From a bacterium (GTDB lineage Bacteria; UBA9089; UBA9088; JAGUXG01), in assembly GCA_030018505.1 (NCBI GenBank), contig JASEHO010000029.1, forward strand, positions 1 to 10,902: a DNA stretch of 10,902 nt, written 5' to 3'. Position numbers and translations under genes: made by a program. The notes beneath the pieces were generated by a model. It saw nothing but the letters and a program-made list of their open reading frames with translations. It was not told where the DNA came from and ran no database searches. Shown here in pieces: positions 1 to 7,149 of this stretch (its first letter is position 1; each line of letters begins with the position of its first letter).

Positions 1-112
1 CAGCATGTTTTATGGTACAACCATTTATTGGAATTTCAATTTATTTAGGTATATTTTTACGAAAGATTAGTAACATCTATTTTTTGTAAAGGCTGTTTTC
101 ATTGGAGATAGA

Positions 113-1858
113 TTACTGCTCAATAAGCCTTGTTCTTGCATCTTCAATGCTCTTTATAGAAACATCGCAGTATTCTGCTACTTCCTTAAAGAATGTCAGC
201 AAAAGATTGATCCTTTCCTCCTCATTAACATTGCTTCTCATCTTTTCTAAGATAAATAAGGTCTTTTCCAAACTCCATTTGGCAAGGAAGAGAACCCTTT
301 GGTGGGAGATTATCTCTTCATACAATAAGCCTGTTTCTTTCAGAAGATTAGCTGTATTTGCAGAATCAGAATTTTTATAAGCACTAAATAGCCGCTCTGC
401 GAGGCTCACACCATATCTTGCTCTATAAAGAATAGCCTTTAAGTCAATAAAAATGCTGTTCAGCCCTTCCATAAGGTTATTGAGATTCTGTGGTCTATGG
501 CTCCTCTTAGCCTCTTTGAATCTTTCTTCTATATCCATCTCCTTAGTGCAGAACCTATCTATCACACAAGAAAGCTTCATCACCTCTGTTGCTGCAATTG
601 CCGCACCGCCCTCTGTGGCATTGATGAACCTTATCTCTTTATGCAGACCTATCTCAAAGGAGAACCACTTAATCCATGCCCACATTGCCTCTGTGGTCTC
701 TACCTCTCCACCCTCAATTCCAGGAACCATCATCTTCTTCATCTCGCTTACTCTCTTTTTCACTTCTTCCTGCCATGCTTGGGGAACACCCTCTGTATAG
801 AACTTTCCCTCAGGATAGGAGAGGTCCTGTCCAACAAAGATAATAGGATTAGCACCTATTCTGATGGCAAAGTCAAAGGCAGAGGTAGAGACAGAGCCAC
901 CAAATTTGACTACACCCCTTGCTCCAATAAACCTTTCTATCCAGAGCATAACTGGATGTCCAAAGCCGGTTGTGAATACCTCTCCCTGTGCCTGCCTGAA
1001 TGTTTCTGGAAAGACAGCAGAACTGGTCAATATTCTGACAGAAGGAGATAATATCCCTTCAAGATATAGCCTGAAGTTATGCTCGCTGGCATCTAAAATA
1101 ACAACAATATCTGGGGTTATATTATGATTAAGTAGGGTTCGCAGGGCAGTATCCACACAAAGAATCAATGCCTTTCCCTTTGCTTTTGAGAGTTGCGAAA
1201 CATTCTTATCCAAAGATGGCCCTGCAGAGACAATAATTACTGGCAGGTCTTTGAATTTGTCAAAGAGCAAGGAACAAGGAGGGGCTTTCACAATGTAGGG
1301 AAGGTTTTGGAATATTTGGGTCTGCCAGAGAAGAGAGTTTTTCACAACCGTTGCCAGGTTATAAGAGGCAATTATAGCTGCCTCTTCAATTGCCTTCTTC
1401 ACTTTTGCGTAGTATTCAGGGTAAAAGTCACAGGCTGGGCTATAGTCAATCCCCAGGATATCAGAGATAGTATTTACCTTATAATGGTCATCTATCCTAA
1501 ATTTGATAGCATACTCAGGCTCTTCTCCAACAGATAGCCCTATCCTCTTTTCTGAAAGAAAGAATAGGTCGTTTTTCTCTAAGACTCCCAGAAATAGCTC
1601 AATATCCTTCTCTACAATTAAGATAAATGTCTTTTCTGATGTTCTTGTCAAAAGCTCTTTGATGTGGTAACCTTCGCCAAACCCAGAGACAACAATGGTG
1701 TTATAATGGGAAGGGTCTTCTTTTGACAATAACGCAACCAGGCCTTGATATTCTGGAAAGGAATATTCTTTGGGTCTTGTCTCTTTGAGCCTGAGGTATA
1801 ACCCTTGCTCTTTTTTTCTGATAACATCTAAATTACGAAGGGCATAGTCTGTTTTCAC
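113..1858 (-). CDS. DUF115 / motility accessory factor (MAF)-type protein
   Basis: A 581-residue protein with the hallmarks of the DUF115 (MptE-like, MAF_flag10) family. Visible motifs are VIIVSAGPSLDKN (about 207-219), CVDTAL (234-239), PDIVVILDAS (249-258), GGSVSTSAFDFA (320-331), FVGQDLSYPEGKFY (341-354) and INATEGGAAI further on. The C-terminal ~130 residues look helical. No signal peptide or membrane segment is seen, so it is probably cytoplasmic. Family members in flagellated bacteria act in flagellin glycosylation with nonulosonic acids; related domains also occur as pterin pyrophosphokinases, so the substrate here is open. The start is GTG at 1858, supported by AGAGGT five nucleotides upstream; an ATG is not available nearby. 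It appears monocistronic: the next gene upstream ends 134 bp away and a promoter fits between. No flagellar or sugar genes are in the window. The family call is firm; the role is inferred. Confidence 0.85.
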   Translation of the reverse strand: MKTDYALRNLDVIRKKEQGLYLRLKETRPKEYSFPEYQGLVALLSKEDPSHYNTIVVSGFGEGYHIKELLTRTSEKTFILIVEKDIELFLGVLEKNDLFFLSEKRIGLSVGEEPEYAIKFRIDDHYKVNTISDILGIDYSPACDFYPEYYAKVKKAIEEAAIIASYNLATVVKNSLLWQTQIFQNLPYIVKAPPCSLLFDKFKDLPVIIVSAGPSLDKNVSQLSKAKGKALILCVDTALRTLLNHNITPDIVVILDASEHNFRLYLEGILSPSVRILTSSAVFPETFRQAQGEVFTTGFGHPVMLWIERFIGARGVVKFGGSVSTSAFDFAIRIGANPIIFVGQDLSYPEGKFYTEGVPQAWQEEVKKRVSEMKKMMVPGIEGGEVETTEAMWAWIKWFSFEIGLHKEIRFINATEGGAAIAATEVMKLSCVIDRFCTKEMDIEERFKEAKRSHRPQNLNNLMEGLNSIFIDLKAILYRARYGVSLAERLFSAYKNSDSANTANLLKETGLLYEEIISHQRVLFLAKWSLEKTLFILEKMRSNVNEEERINLLLTFFKEVAEYCDVSIKSIEDARTRLIEQ

Positions 1859-1895
1859 TTTTTACCTCTGGAATGGAAAGTATGCGCCATCCTAT

Positions 1896-1924
1896 TCTAT
1901 ACCGAGAATAAATCAGGTTTGCAA
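1896..1924 (-). promoter_or_regulatory. Putative sigma-70 promoter of the DUF115 gene
   Basis: Read on the minus strand, TTGCAA (1924-1919), a 17-nt spacer and TATAGA (1901-1896). This predicts a start near 1889 and a leader of about 31 nt before the GTG at 1858. The -35 box matches the consensus at four of six positions, so the assignment rests mostly on spacing and location. Confidence 0.45.
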
Positions 1925-1962
1925 AAATATAGTAACACTTTCTATAGTAGAATTCTGGTAAT

Positions 1963-1992
1963 TTTGTTAGGCAAAAATGAACCCGTCCCATT
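1963..1992. repeat. Direct repeat, left copy, bracketing mntA/hepT
   Basis: It begins with the 12-mer TTTGTTAGGCAA (1963-1974), which recurs exactly at 2772-2783 in the same orientation. In both copies a short variable stretch and a GTCCC...ATTT tail follow. This copy lies just after the hepT stop. Read on the minus strand it starts GGGACGGGTTCATTTTTGCC, which resembles REP-type dispersed repeats; that likeness is inference. Confidence 0.45.
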
Positions 1993-2346
1993 TTACCTCC
2001 GTTTTCTTTCTATATCCTCAAGAATTTGAGAAATTAAAGAGATAATCTTAGGGATATCAGATTTGATAGTATCCCACACCAAGAAATAATCCACACCAAA
2101 ATAACCATGGATCAAACGGTTTCTCATACCTGCCATATCTTTCCATGCAACATTGGGATACTTCTTTTTGATAAATTCAGGAACATTCTTAGCAGCTTCA
2201 CCAATAATTTCAAACTTTTGAATGACTGCACTCGATGTCTTTTCATCCTTAAGGAACTGATCAAAATCAATCTCTTCAACAAACTCTTGAATGTATTCGG
2301 AGGCTTTAAGAATATCTTGCAAGAAAAGATTGTCATCTCTCTTCAT
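1993..2346 (-). CDS. hepT: HepT-like HEPN ribonuclease toxin (DUF86)
   Basis: A 117-residue protein of the HepT/DUF86 family. It carries the diagnostic HEPN catalytic motif R-x4-H-x-Y as R75-NRLI-H80-G-Y82, preceded by the family stretch FEIIGEAAKNVPEFIKKKYP and followed by a conserved aspartate (GVD). In characterised MntA/HepT pairs HepT is an RNase that attacks tRNA or mRNA, and the cognate nucleotidyltransferase silences it by adding AMP to the tyrosine of this motif. The start ATG shares an ATGA overlap with the upstream antitoxin gene (2343-2346), which implies translational coupling. The length is normal for the family and the frame is intact, so the toxin is probably functional. It is cytoplasmic, with no membrane segment. 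Confidence 0.9.
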   Translation of the reverse strand: MKRDDNLFLQDILKASEYIQEFVEEIDFDQFLKDEKTSSAVIQKFEIIGEAAKNVPEFIKKKYPNVAWKDMAGMRNRLIHGYFGVDYFLVWDTIKSDIPKIISLISQILEDIERKRR

Positions 2347-2633
2347 AGGTATACCATATCCCTGTAGATATAAGACCTGATCTGTTCCCGAACAGCTCGT
2401 TGTGAAACCACATCAACTTTATGCTGTAGCTTTTCCTCAAGAAAATTACCAAGTCCACTTAAGTCTAACAAAGTCGCGCCCTTCTGAAAGTCAGCCAATA
2501 TATCAATATCGCTGTCTTTTCTGACCTTGCCTCTGGCATAAGAACCAAAAAATCCTTTTAGTTCGACTTTATACCGTTTGCGGGCTTCATCTTTCAGGCT
2601 TTTAAGAATTTTAGAGATTTGATTTGGGGTCAT
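2343..2633 (-). CDS. mntA: MntA-like nucleotidyltransferase antitoxin
   Basis: A 96-residue minimal nucleotidyltransferase (MNT) of the pol-beta superfamily. From the preferred start it has GFFGSYARGKVRKDSDIDI, the canonical G-S-x10-D-x-D motif (G30, S31, D42, D44) that binds the nucleotide and two metal ions. In this family it AMPylates the HepT toxin. The open frame extends six codons further to an ATG at 2651, but GGGAGGT (2643-2649) falls inside that extension, nine nucleotides before the ATG at 2633. The 2633 start is therefore chosen. The gene overlaps hepT by ATGA. The antitoxin-first order is common for this TA type. Confidence 0.88.
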   Translation of the reverse strand: MTPNQISKILKSLKDEARKRYKVELKGFFGSYARGKVRKDSDIDILADFQKGATLLDLSGLGNFLEEKLQHKVDVVSQRAVREQIRSYIYRDMVYL

Positions 2634-2642
2634 GGTTTGGAT

Positions 2643-2649
2643 ACCTCCC
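2643..2649 (-). promoter_or_regulatory. Ribosome binding site that decides the mntA start
   Basis: GGGAGGT on the minus strand, nine nucleotides upstream of the ATG at 2633. It lies within the six-codon N-terminal extension of the open frame, so the downstream methionine is very likely the real start. Confidence 0.7.
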
Positions 2650-2771
2650 ATTTTGATTTCATTATCCTACTTTCCTAAGATTAAGTCTAACAACTGAGCT
2701 CTACTGTCGCCAACAGGTGGGGCACAAAACTTTGCAAAACCACCACTGCTATTAGCAATTAGGTACAGCAA

Positions 2772-2808
2772 TTTGTTAGGCAATTAACGGTAACTGTCCC
2801 TATTTCCC
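2772..2808. repeat. Direct repeat, right copy, bracketing mntA/hepT
   Basis: It shares TTTGTTAGGCAA exactly with 1963-1974 and has a similar tail ending CTGTCCCTATTT. It lies in the leader between the mntA promoter and the mntA start, so the toxin-antitoxin pair sits between two same-orientation copies about 0.8 kb apart. Confidence 0.4.
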
Positions 2809-2816
2809 AGGGACAG
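2794..2816. repeat. Perfect 8-bp hairpin at the 5' end of the predicted mntA transcript
   Basis: CTGTCCCT, a 7-nt spacer and AGGGACAG form a perfect inverted repeat. It lies immediately downstream of the predicted minus-strand start (about 2818), so a transcript would begin with or just before this stem-loop. It could stabilise the RNA or be part of a REP-like repeat. It has no U-tract on the minus strand and is therefore a poor terminator for dsrL. Confidence 0.55.
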
Positions 2817-2833
2817 CATATAAAATTATATGC
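2816..2833. promoter_or_regulatory. Palindrome over the -10 box: possible operator
   Basis: GCATATA, a 4-nt spacer and TATATGC form a perfect 18-bp palindrome that covers the TATAAT of the promoter at 2825-2854. A protein bound here would block that promoter. Many toxin-antitoxin operons are autoregulated; that this one is remains inference. Confidence 0.4.
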
Positions 2834-2854
2834 ATAACCAGGACATCTTGTCAA
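2825..2854 (-). promoter_or_regulatory. Consensus sigma-70 promoter for mntA/hepT
   Basis: On the minus strand TTGACA (2854-2849), an 18-nt spacer and TATAAT (2830-2825): both hexamers are perfect. The predicted start is near 2818, giving a leader of roughly 185 nt to the mntA ATG. It lies 32 bp past the dsrL stop, so it can drive the toxin-antitoxin pair independently of the dsr genes. A weaker alternative nearer the gene is TTAGAC/GATAAT at 2690-2661 (18-nt spacer). Confidence 0.65.
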
Positions 2855-2885
2855 AGCAGATTTTATGAGGTTAGCATATATGACC

Positions 2886-4478
2886 CTACAGCATATCAAT
2901 GTATCCGCAGGGGCATTCTTCGGCACATTTTTTGCATCCCTGGCAGAGGTCCAGGAGAAACTCATAGTGTTCACCCTTAGGCAGGTCTTTTGATAGCTTT
3001 TTTACAGCTTTATCTGAGCAGTAGTCAAAGCAGTTGCCGCAGTCATAACAAAGACCGCAGGAAAGGCACCTCTTTGTTTCATAAATGGCATCCTCTTCGT
3101 TTAAGGTAGGTTTCTGTGACCTTGGAATGGATTCATAGTAGTTAAGGTTCATCTTCTCGGCCCGGATTATTGGAGGCTCAATCATCTTTTTGGGCTGCCT
3201 TTCCCTCAGGTAGTCGTCTATGGCTATTCCTGCATTTCTGCCCAAGCCTATTGCCTCAGTTACCAAGCCAAGCTGATTTGTAACATCACCACCGGCAAAT
3301 ATACCAGGAATCTTGGTGGCTCCAGTCACCCCTACCTTAATCCAGCCATTATCATTCAGTTCTTGCCATTCCTCAAAGTTGGGTATCTGGCTTATAGCAG
3401 GGATTATGGTATCCCCTTCAAGGAAAAACTCAGAGTTAGGGATAGGAACAGGCTTTCTTCTGCCATCTTTTTCCGGCTCTGTCAGTTCCATTTTGATACA
3501 CTTCAATCTATCTTTGGTTATCTCGATTGGAGCAGAGAGAAACTGAAAGGTTATCCCTTCATTATCTGCCTCTCTCACCTCTTCGATTATAGCTGGCATA
3601 TCCTCTTTTGTTCTTCTGTAAACAATAGTAACCTGAGCACCGAGTCCTTTAGCTACCCTGGCACAGTCTATGGCTGTATTTCCACCACCAATAACTAAGA
3701 CCTTATTACCAATATCTACCTTTTCGCCTGAGTTTATCTTGCGTAAAAAGTCTATACCCAGAATAATATTTTCACCTGGAATTCCCAAAGAAACTCCAAC
3801 CTGGGCACCAATAGCTACATAAACAGCGTTATAATTAGCCCTTACTTCTGAAAGAGAGACCCTTCTGTTGCACCTTGTCTCAACACCTAAATCTAATATC
3901 TTGCCAATCTCAGCCTCCAAGATAGCTTCTGGTAGCCTGTATCTTGGAATGCCGTAGCGAAGCATACCACCCAGCTTAGCCTGTGCTTCAAAGACTGTAA
4001 CCTTATAACCCCTTCTGGCTAACTGATAGGCACAAGATAGACCTGAGGGGCCTGAGCCTATAACCGCCACCTTCTCCGGGTATGTATCCGGGTATAGCTT
4101 CTTGTAAGATAGACCCTTCTCTATCCCCCAATCGCCAATGAACCTCTCTATCTTATTGATAGAGACTGGCTCATCCTTTGTCTTTCTATTGCATTCAGTT
4201 TCACAGAAGGCAGGGCAGACCCGGCCACAAACAGCAGGGAATGGATTCTTGTCTGTGAGAAGGAACCAGCCCTCGGTGAATGATTCAGGGTAAGTTCTTT
4301 TATAATCCTCTGCCTCAGCAATATGCCGTAGATACCCTCTAATATCCGAGAATGATGGGCAGGTTGCTGTGCAAGGAGGGGTCTTTTTGAGATGGAGCGG
4401 TCTTAGGGTAGAGGCTACTGCTCCTCCCACAAAGCATATTCCAAGTTTTCTCTTTCTCTTCTTAAGGACTATAGCCAT
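2886..4478 (-). CDS. dsrL: DsrL-like NAD(P)H:acceptor oxidoreductase, iron-sulfur flavoprotein
   Basis: A 530-residue protein of the glutamate synthase small subunit (GltD) superfamily with a ferredoxin tail. Domain order: an N-terminal cluster region with C36-x3-C40 and C84/C88/C92/C96 (CGRVCPAFCETEC); an FAD Rossmann motif GSGPSG (141-146) with GGMLRYGIP (170-178); an NAD(P) Rossmann motif GGGNTA (264-269) followed by VYRRT, whose arginines hint at NADPH; the FAD-binding PGIFAGGD segment; and a cysteine-dense tail with CLSCGLCYDCGNC (from 471) and CQGCKKCAEECPCG (512-525), enough for two [4Fe-4S] clusters. In sulfur bacteria DsrL links NAD(P)H with DsrAB, and its place after dsrAB supports that name. 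It is shorter than the ~650-residue DsrL of purple sulfur oxidisers. The start ATG has GGAGGT seven nucleotides upstream. A generic GltD-like oxidoreductase is the alternative. Confidence 0.8.
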   Translation of the reverse strand: MAIVLKKRKRKLGICFVGGAVASTLRPLHLKKTPPCTATCPSFSDIRGYLRHIAEAEDYKRTYPESFTEGWFLLTDKNPFPAVCGRVCPAFCETECNRKTKDEPVSINKIERFIGDWGIEKGLSYKKLYPDTYPEKVAVIGSGPSGLSCAYQLARRGYKVTVFEAQAKLGGMLRYGIPRYRLPEAILEAEIGKILDLGVETRCNRRVSLSEVRANYNAVYVAIGAQVGVSLGIPGENIILGIDFLRKINSGEKVDIGNKVLVIGGGNTAIDCARVAKGLGAQVTIVYRRTKEDMPAIIEEVREADNEGITFQFLSAPIEITKDRLKCIKMELTEPEKDGRRKPVPIPNSEFFLEGDTIIPAISQIPNFEEWQELNDNGWIKVGVTGATKIPGIFAGGDVTNQLGLVTEAIGLGRNAGIAIDDYLRERQPKKMIEPPIIRAEKMNLNYYESIPRSQKPTLNEEDAIYETKRCLSCGLCYDCGNCFDYCSDKAVKKLSKDLPKGEHYEFLLDLCQGCKKCAEECPCGYIDML

Positions 4479-4500
4479 TTTTATTACCTCCGTTAAAATA

Positions 4501-4542
4501 GTGTATAGTTATGAGTTATGAGTTTAGAGTTAAGAGTGTAAC
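4501..4542. repeat. Degenerate heptamer array upstream of dsrL
   Basis: Six consecutive 7-mers: GTGTATA, GTTATGA, GTTATGA, GTTTAGA, GTTAAGA, GTGTAAC. The 7-bp register and the leading GT hold throughout while the other bases drift. It resembles the arms of the elements at 4746-4842 and 7150-7242. Confidence 0.6.
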
Positions 4543-4571
4543 CCCTCAGTTATCAGTTGAAAAATGTGTTT

Positions 4572-4689
4572 AAGGAGAAGGGGAAAGGGAGAAAAAGAAA
4601 GAATTGGAGAAAATTTCAAAGTATTATAAAGTATTGTTTTTGATAGATGCTTTCCCCTATTCTCCATAATTCCCCTTTTCTCCTTTTTT
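4572..4689. repeat. Purine-rich/pyrimidine-rich imperfect palindrome, copy 1
   Basis: A G/A-rich left arm (4572-4613, starting AAGGAGAAGGGGAAAGGGAG) faces a C/T-rich right arm (4651-4689) that contains CCATAATTCCCC and TTTTCTCCTTTT. The right arm matches 7915-7937 closely, so both are copies of one dispersed family. A long imperfect stem could form on either strand. Confidence 0.55.
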
Positions 4690-4706
4690 ACTTTATCTCT
4701 ATAATT

Positions 4707-4743
4707 CACTATCTTTTTATCCACCGAGTAACTGAGGCATTAC
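4707..4743 (-). repeat. 37-nt dispersed repeat, minus-strand copy
   Basis: Read on the minus strand this matches 10691-10726 almost completely, including 19 identical nucleotides (4725-4707 against 10708-10726, GGTGGATAAAAAGATAGTG). The two copies are in opposite orientation, about 6 kb apart. Confidence 0.65.
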
Positions 4744-4745
4744 TT

Positions 4746-4842
4746 AAGAGTGTAGAGTTTAGAGTTAATTTAATCCTTAGACTTAACACTATACACTATA
4801 CACTATACACTATACACTATGCACTCAACACTATACACTTTT
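4746..4842. repeat. Heptamer element A, downstream flank of dsrAB
   Basis: The left arm is AGAGTGT/AGAGTTT/AGAGTTA. A non-repeated core, TTAATTTAATCCTTA, follows. The right arm is a 7-bp array from 4787: four CACTATA, one CACTATG, one CACTCAA, one CACTATA, then CACTTTT. The same element, inverted and with fewer heptamers, lies at 7150-7242. Exact matches are 18 nt (4762-4779 against 7210-7193) and 21 nt (4822-4842 against 7170-7150). It ends 5 bp from the dsrB stop codon. Confidence 0.8.
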
Positions 4843-4847
4843 CACTT

Positions 4848-5936
4848 TCAGCTTCTCATCTGGGTTGTCCTTCTGTAGGATAGCCCGGCGTGCTTGAAGT
4901 CATCTATGTGATACTTGGTGAACTGAATGCCTGTTAGGGAAAAGAATTTGGTCCAGCCTATCCTGTCTATCCACTCAGCCATCCTTTCGTATTTCTTGCC
5001 GTTCCTGGCATAGACCTCAACTATATTCTTGATAGCAGAGGTAACCTCAGGCCACCTGGGTGGGTTATTGGGTAAGAAAGGTATGGCTAATTTGGTGAAG
5101 CTTGGACCCTGTCTTGTATTTGCCACCTTTCCACCAACCCAGATGGAGACTCCATCATTCAAGGGGTCAGCAATGGGCATAGCCGGGCAGACTGTATAGC
5201 AATTTCCGCAATACATACACCTGTCCTCATCTATCTTGACACTCTTCTTTCCATCTATGAATGTTGGTCTGATGGCAGCATTTGGGCAGGAAGCAACTGT
5301 TGATGGAATCTCGCAGATCTTTGGCAGTCTCTCATTATCTATCTTTGGCACAGTCCTATGAAGACCCAATATGGCAATGTCTGAGCAATGGACAGCCCCA
5401 CACATATTAAGACAACAAGCTACAGCAATCCGCAGTTTTGCTGGCAGGTCCTCATTCTTGAAATGATCTATCAACTCATCCATCACTACCTTGACCAAGC
5501 CTGAGGCATCTGTGGCTGCTGAATGGCAATGCACCCAACCCTGGGTATGGACGATATTAGATATTGACCTTCCTGTTCCTCCAACAGGGATACCATTATT
5601 TTCAAGCTCTCCGATAAGAGGCTCAATATTATCCTTATTGGCCAGGAGAAACTCTACATTGTTCCTGCTGGTGAATCTCAGATAGCCATCACAGTACTTT
5701 TCTGCCAAATCGCAGATATAGCGGATAAAGTCTGTGCTTATCAGCCTTGGGGATGCTGCCCGAACAGTGTAAATGACAGCGCCGCTTTCAGCAGTATGAG
5801 CTAAAACACCGCTTTTAAGTATCTCATGATACCTCCATTTTCCATAGTTCTCCTTGATAATTGAATGGAGAAACTTCTCTACTGGTGGAGGACCAATATC
5901 AGTTTTTCTTGCTTTAAGTTCTTCTAATGTCGCCAT
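4848..5936 (-). CDS. dsrB: Dissimilatory sulfite reductase beta subunit
   Basis: A 362-residue beta subunit of the DsrAB sulfite reductase. The catalytic sirohaem-[4Fe-4S] ligands are C137 (HTQGWVHCHSAATDASG) and C174/C175/C179 (ACCLNMCG). The 37-residue gap between C137 and C174 equals that in Desulfovibrio DsrB (C151/C188). The inserted ferredoxin domain is present as CPNAAI (217) and CMYCGNCYTVCP (240-251). It catalyses six-electron reduction of sulfite, with a DsrC trisulfide as product in reducers, or the reverse in oxidisers, as a cytoplasmic alpha2beta2 complex. Its ATG shares one base with the dsrA stop (TAATG), and GGAGGTG within the dsrA end serves as ribosome binding site, so the two are translationally coupled. 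The gene is full-length and intact. Confidence 0.96.
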   Translation of the reverse strand: MATLEELKARKTDIGPPPVEKFLHSIIKENYGKWRYHEILKSGVLAHTAESGAVIYTVRAASPRLISTDFIRYICDLAEKYCDGYLRFTSRNNVEFLLANKDNIEPLIGELENNGIPVGGTGRSISNIVHTQGWVHCHSAATDASGLVKVVMDELIDHFKNEDLPAKLRIAVACCLNMCGAVHCSDIAILGLHRTVPKIDNERLPKICEIPSTVASCPNAAIRPTFIDGKKSVKIDEDRCMYCGNCYTVCPAMPIADPLNDGVSIWVGGKVANTRQGPSFTKLAIPFLPNNPPRWPEVTSAIKNIVEVYARNGKKYERMAEWIDRIGWTKFFSLTGIQFTKYHIDDFKHAGLSYRRTTQMRS

Positions 5937-7120
5937 TATCCCTCACCTCCTTCTTCTTCATAATACTCCTCATAGAAGATATACGGATTATCCCTTGGCT
6001 GGGTTACTACCTGTGGGCTTATCTCAACGCCTATTGCTTCAAGGAAATTCCCCAAGCCTACCCTCTGGATGCACTCGCCTATTCTCTCTCTGGCTACACC
6101 ATTCTCATCCCAGAACTCCCAAATCTTTTTGATTATGCCCTTTATCTCATCATAAGGTGGCTGTAACCTTATGAATGGCACAATAACTGAGGCAAGTAGA
6201 GCACCCTGAACTATAGGCGCCTTTGCTCCCATTAAAATGCAGGCGCCTTTGTCTTTTCCAGGTCTCAGTGCCTTAGGCATCACATTGATGCAGTGCATAC
6301 ACTTAGTGCAATCAGGGTTGTTAATGCGCAGGCTTCCATCCCATTCTATACACCTTGTTGGACATTTAGCCAGAAGATCTGTCTGAATATCCAGCCCATT
6401 TTGGACATATTCGGCTGCAGCATCCTGGTCTATCTGAATATCATCCCTCCAGGTACCGATAACAGCAAAGTCAGATCTGGCAATTGCTGCCACGCAGTCA
6501 TTAGGACAGCCTGAGAATTTGAACTTCCATTTATAGGCAAAGCTCGGCCTGTGCAGTTCATCCTGATAGGTCATTGTTATATCTTGGTTCAAGGCTAATG
6601 TATCATAGCAGGAAAACTCACATCTGGCAGGTCCAACGCAACAACTGGGTGTTCGCACCCCTCCTCCAGAGCCGCCAAGGTCCCATCCCTCTTTGGACAA
6701 CTCACAGAATATGTCCTCTAAGCTATCCGTGTCAGCACCAAGGAGGACAAGGTCACCTGTAGAGCCGTGCAGGTTTGTCAAGCCTGAGCCATGCCTATCC
6801 CAGATGTCGCATATTTTTCTTAAGGCTTCTGCGGTATAGAAGAAACCAGCAGTCTGGTTGACCCTGATAGTATGGAAATGAGCTGCGCCTGGAAATTCTT
6901 CTCCTACATCAGAGAATCTACCAATAACCCCTCCGCCATAACCCCTGACCCCAACAATTCCACCGTGTTTCCAGTGGGTCTTCTTCTCTTTGTAAGACAG
7001 CTCCAATTGTCCCAATAACCCCTCTGCCTTCTTGTTCTTTTTGGCAGATTTCTTTATCTCAGAGACAAAGCTCGGCCACTGCCCCTTTTCTAACTCATCT
7101 AAGAGCGGTGTTTCAGACAT
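5936..7120 (-). CDS. dsrA: Dissimilatory sulfite reductase alpha subunit
   Basis: A 394-residue alpha subunit of DsrAB. Sirohaem-proximal cluster ligands are C161-VGPAR-C167 and SG-C205-PND-C209. The spacings 6, 38 and 4 are identical to Desulfovibrio DsrA (C177, C183, C221, C225). The ferredoxin domain shows CPTRC (253-257) and CTKCMHCINVMPKALRPG (271-288). The N-terminus is short, so the protein is at the small end for DsrA (usually a little over 400). The C-terminus is acidic (EEYYEEEGGEG), partly because it encodes the dsrB ribosome binding site. The start ATG has AAGGAGGT four nucleotides upstream. It is the second gene of a dsrC-dsrA-dsrB order, 122 bp after dsrC, and that gap holds a repeat element. 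Catalytic direction cannot be read from these motifs alone. Confidence 0.96.
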   Translation of the reverse strand: MSETPLLDELEKGQWPSFVSEIKKSAKKNKKAEGLLGQLELSYKEKKTHWKHGGIVGVRGYGGGVIGRFSDVGEEFPGAAHFHTIRVNQTAGFFYTAEALRKICDIWDRHGSGLTNLHGSTGDLVLLGADTDSLEDIFCELSKEGWDLGGSGGGVRTPSCCVGPARCEFSCYDTLALNQDITMTYQDELHRPSFAYKWKFKFSGCPNDCVAAIARSDFAVIGTWRDDIQIDQDAAAEYVQNGLDIQTDLLAKCPTRCIEWDGSLRINNPDCTKCMHCINVMPKALRPGKDKGACILMGAKAPIVQGALLASVIVPFIRLQPPYDEIKGIIKKIWEFWDENGVARERIGECIQRVGLGNFLEAIGVEISPQVVTQPRDNPYIFYEEYYEEEGGEG

Positions 7121-7149
7121 ATTTACCTCCTTAAATTAGTGTATAGTCA

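Larger units (their letters stand above)
4479..4847. other. Repeat-filled dsrB-dsrL intergenic region (369 bp)
   Basis: No convincing gene is seen. From left to right it holds the dsrL ribosome binding site, six degenerate heptamers (4501-4542), a purine/pyrimidine palindrome (4572-4689), a unit shared with the right end of the window (4707-4743) and the heptamer element next to dsrB (4746-4842). Open frames here merely translate repeat DNA. An imperfect inverted pair, GTAACCCCTCAGTTATC (4538-4554) and GAGTAACTGAGGCATTAC (4726-4743), encloses the palindrome. Confidence 0.7.

Noticed and set aside
497..1537. Several plus-strand open frames opposite the DUF115 gene.
   Set aside because: They are antisense to a confidently identified gene and have no family motifs or ribosome binding sites.
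1836..1991. 52-codon minus-strand frame starting one base after the hepT stop, preceded by GGAGGT.
   Set aside because: Spacing between GGAGGT and the ATG is only three bases. The frame runs through the DUF115 promoter and into the start of that gene, and it covers repeat DNA. No recognisable protein features are seen.
2794..2816. Intrinsic terminator of dsrL.
   Set aside because: The stem is good, but on the minus strand it is followed by TTACCGTTAATT, not a T-run. It also lies downstream of a new promoter.
4530..4883. Open frames of 64 and 78 codons in the dsrB-dsrL gap.
   Set aside because: They translate heptamer arrays and the purine/pyrimidine palindrome into low-complexity peptides (for example repeated HYTLYTI) and lack ribosome binding sites.
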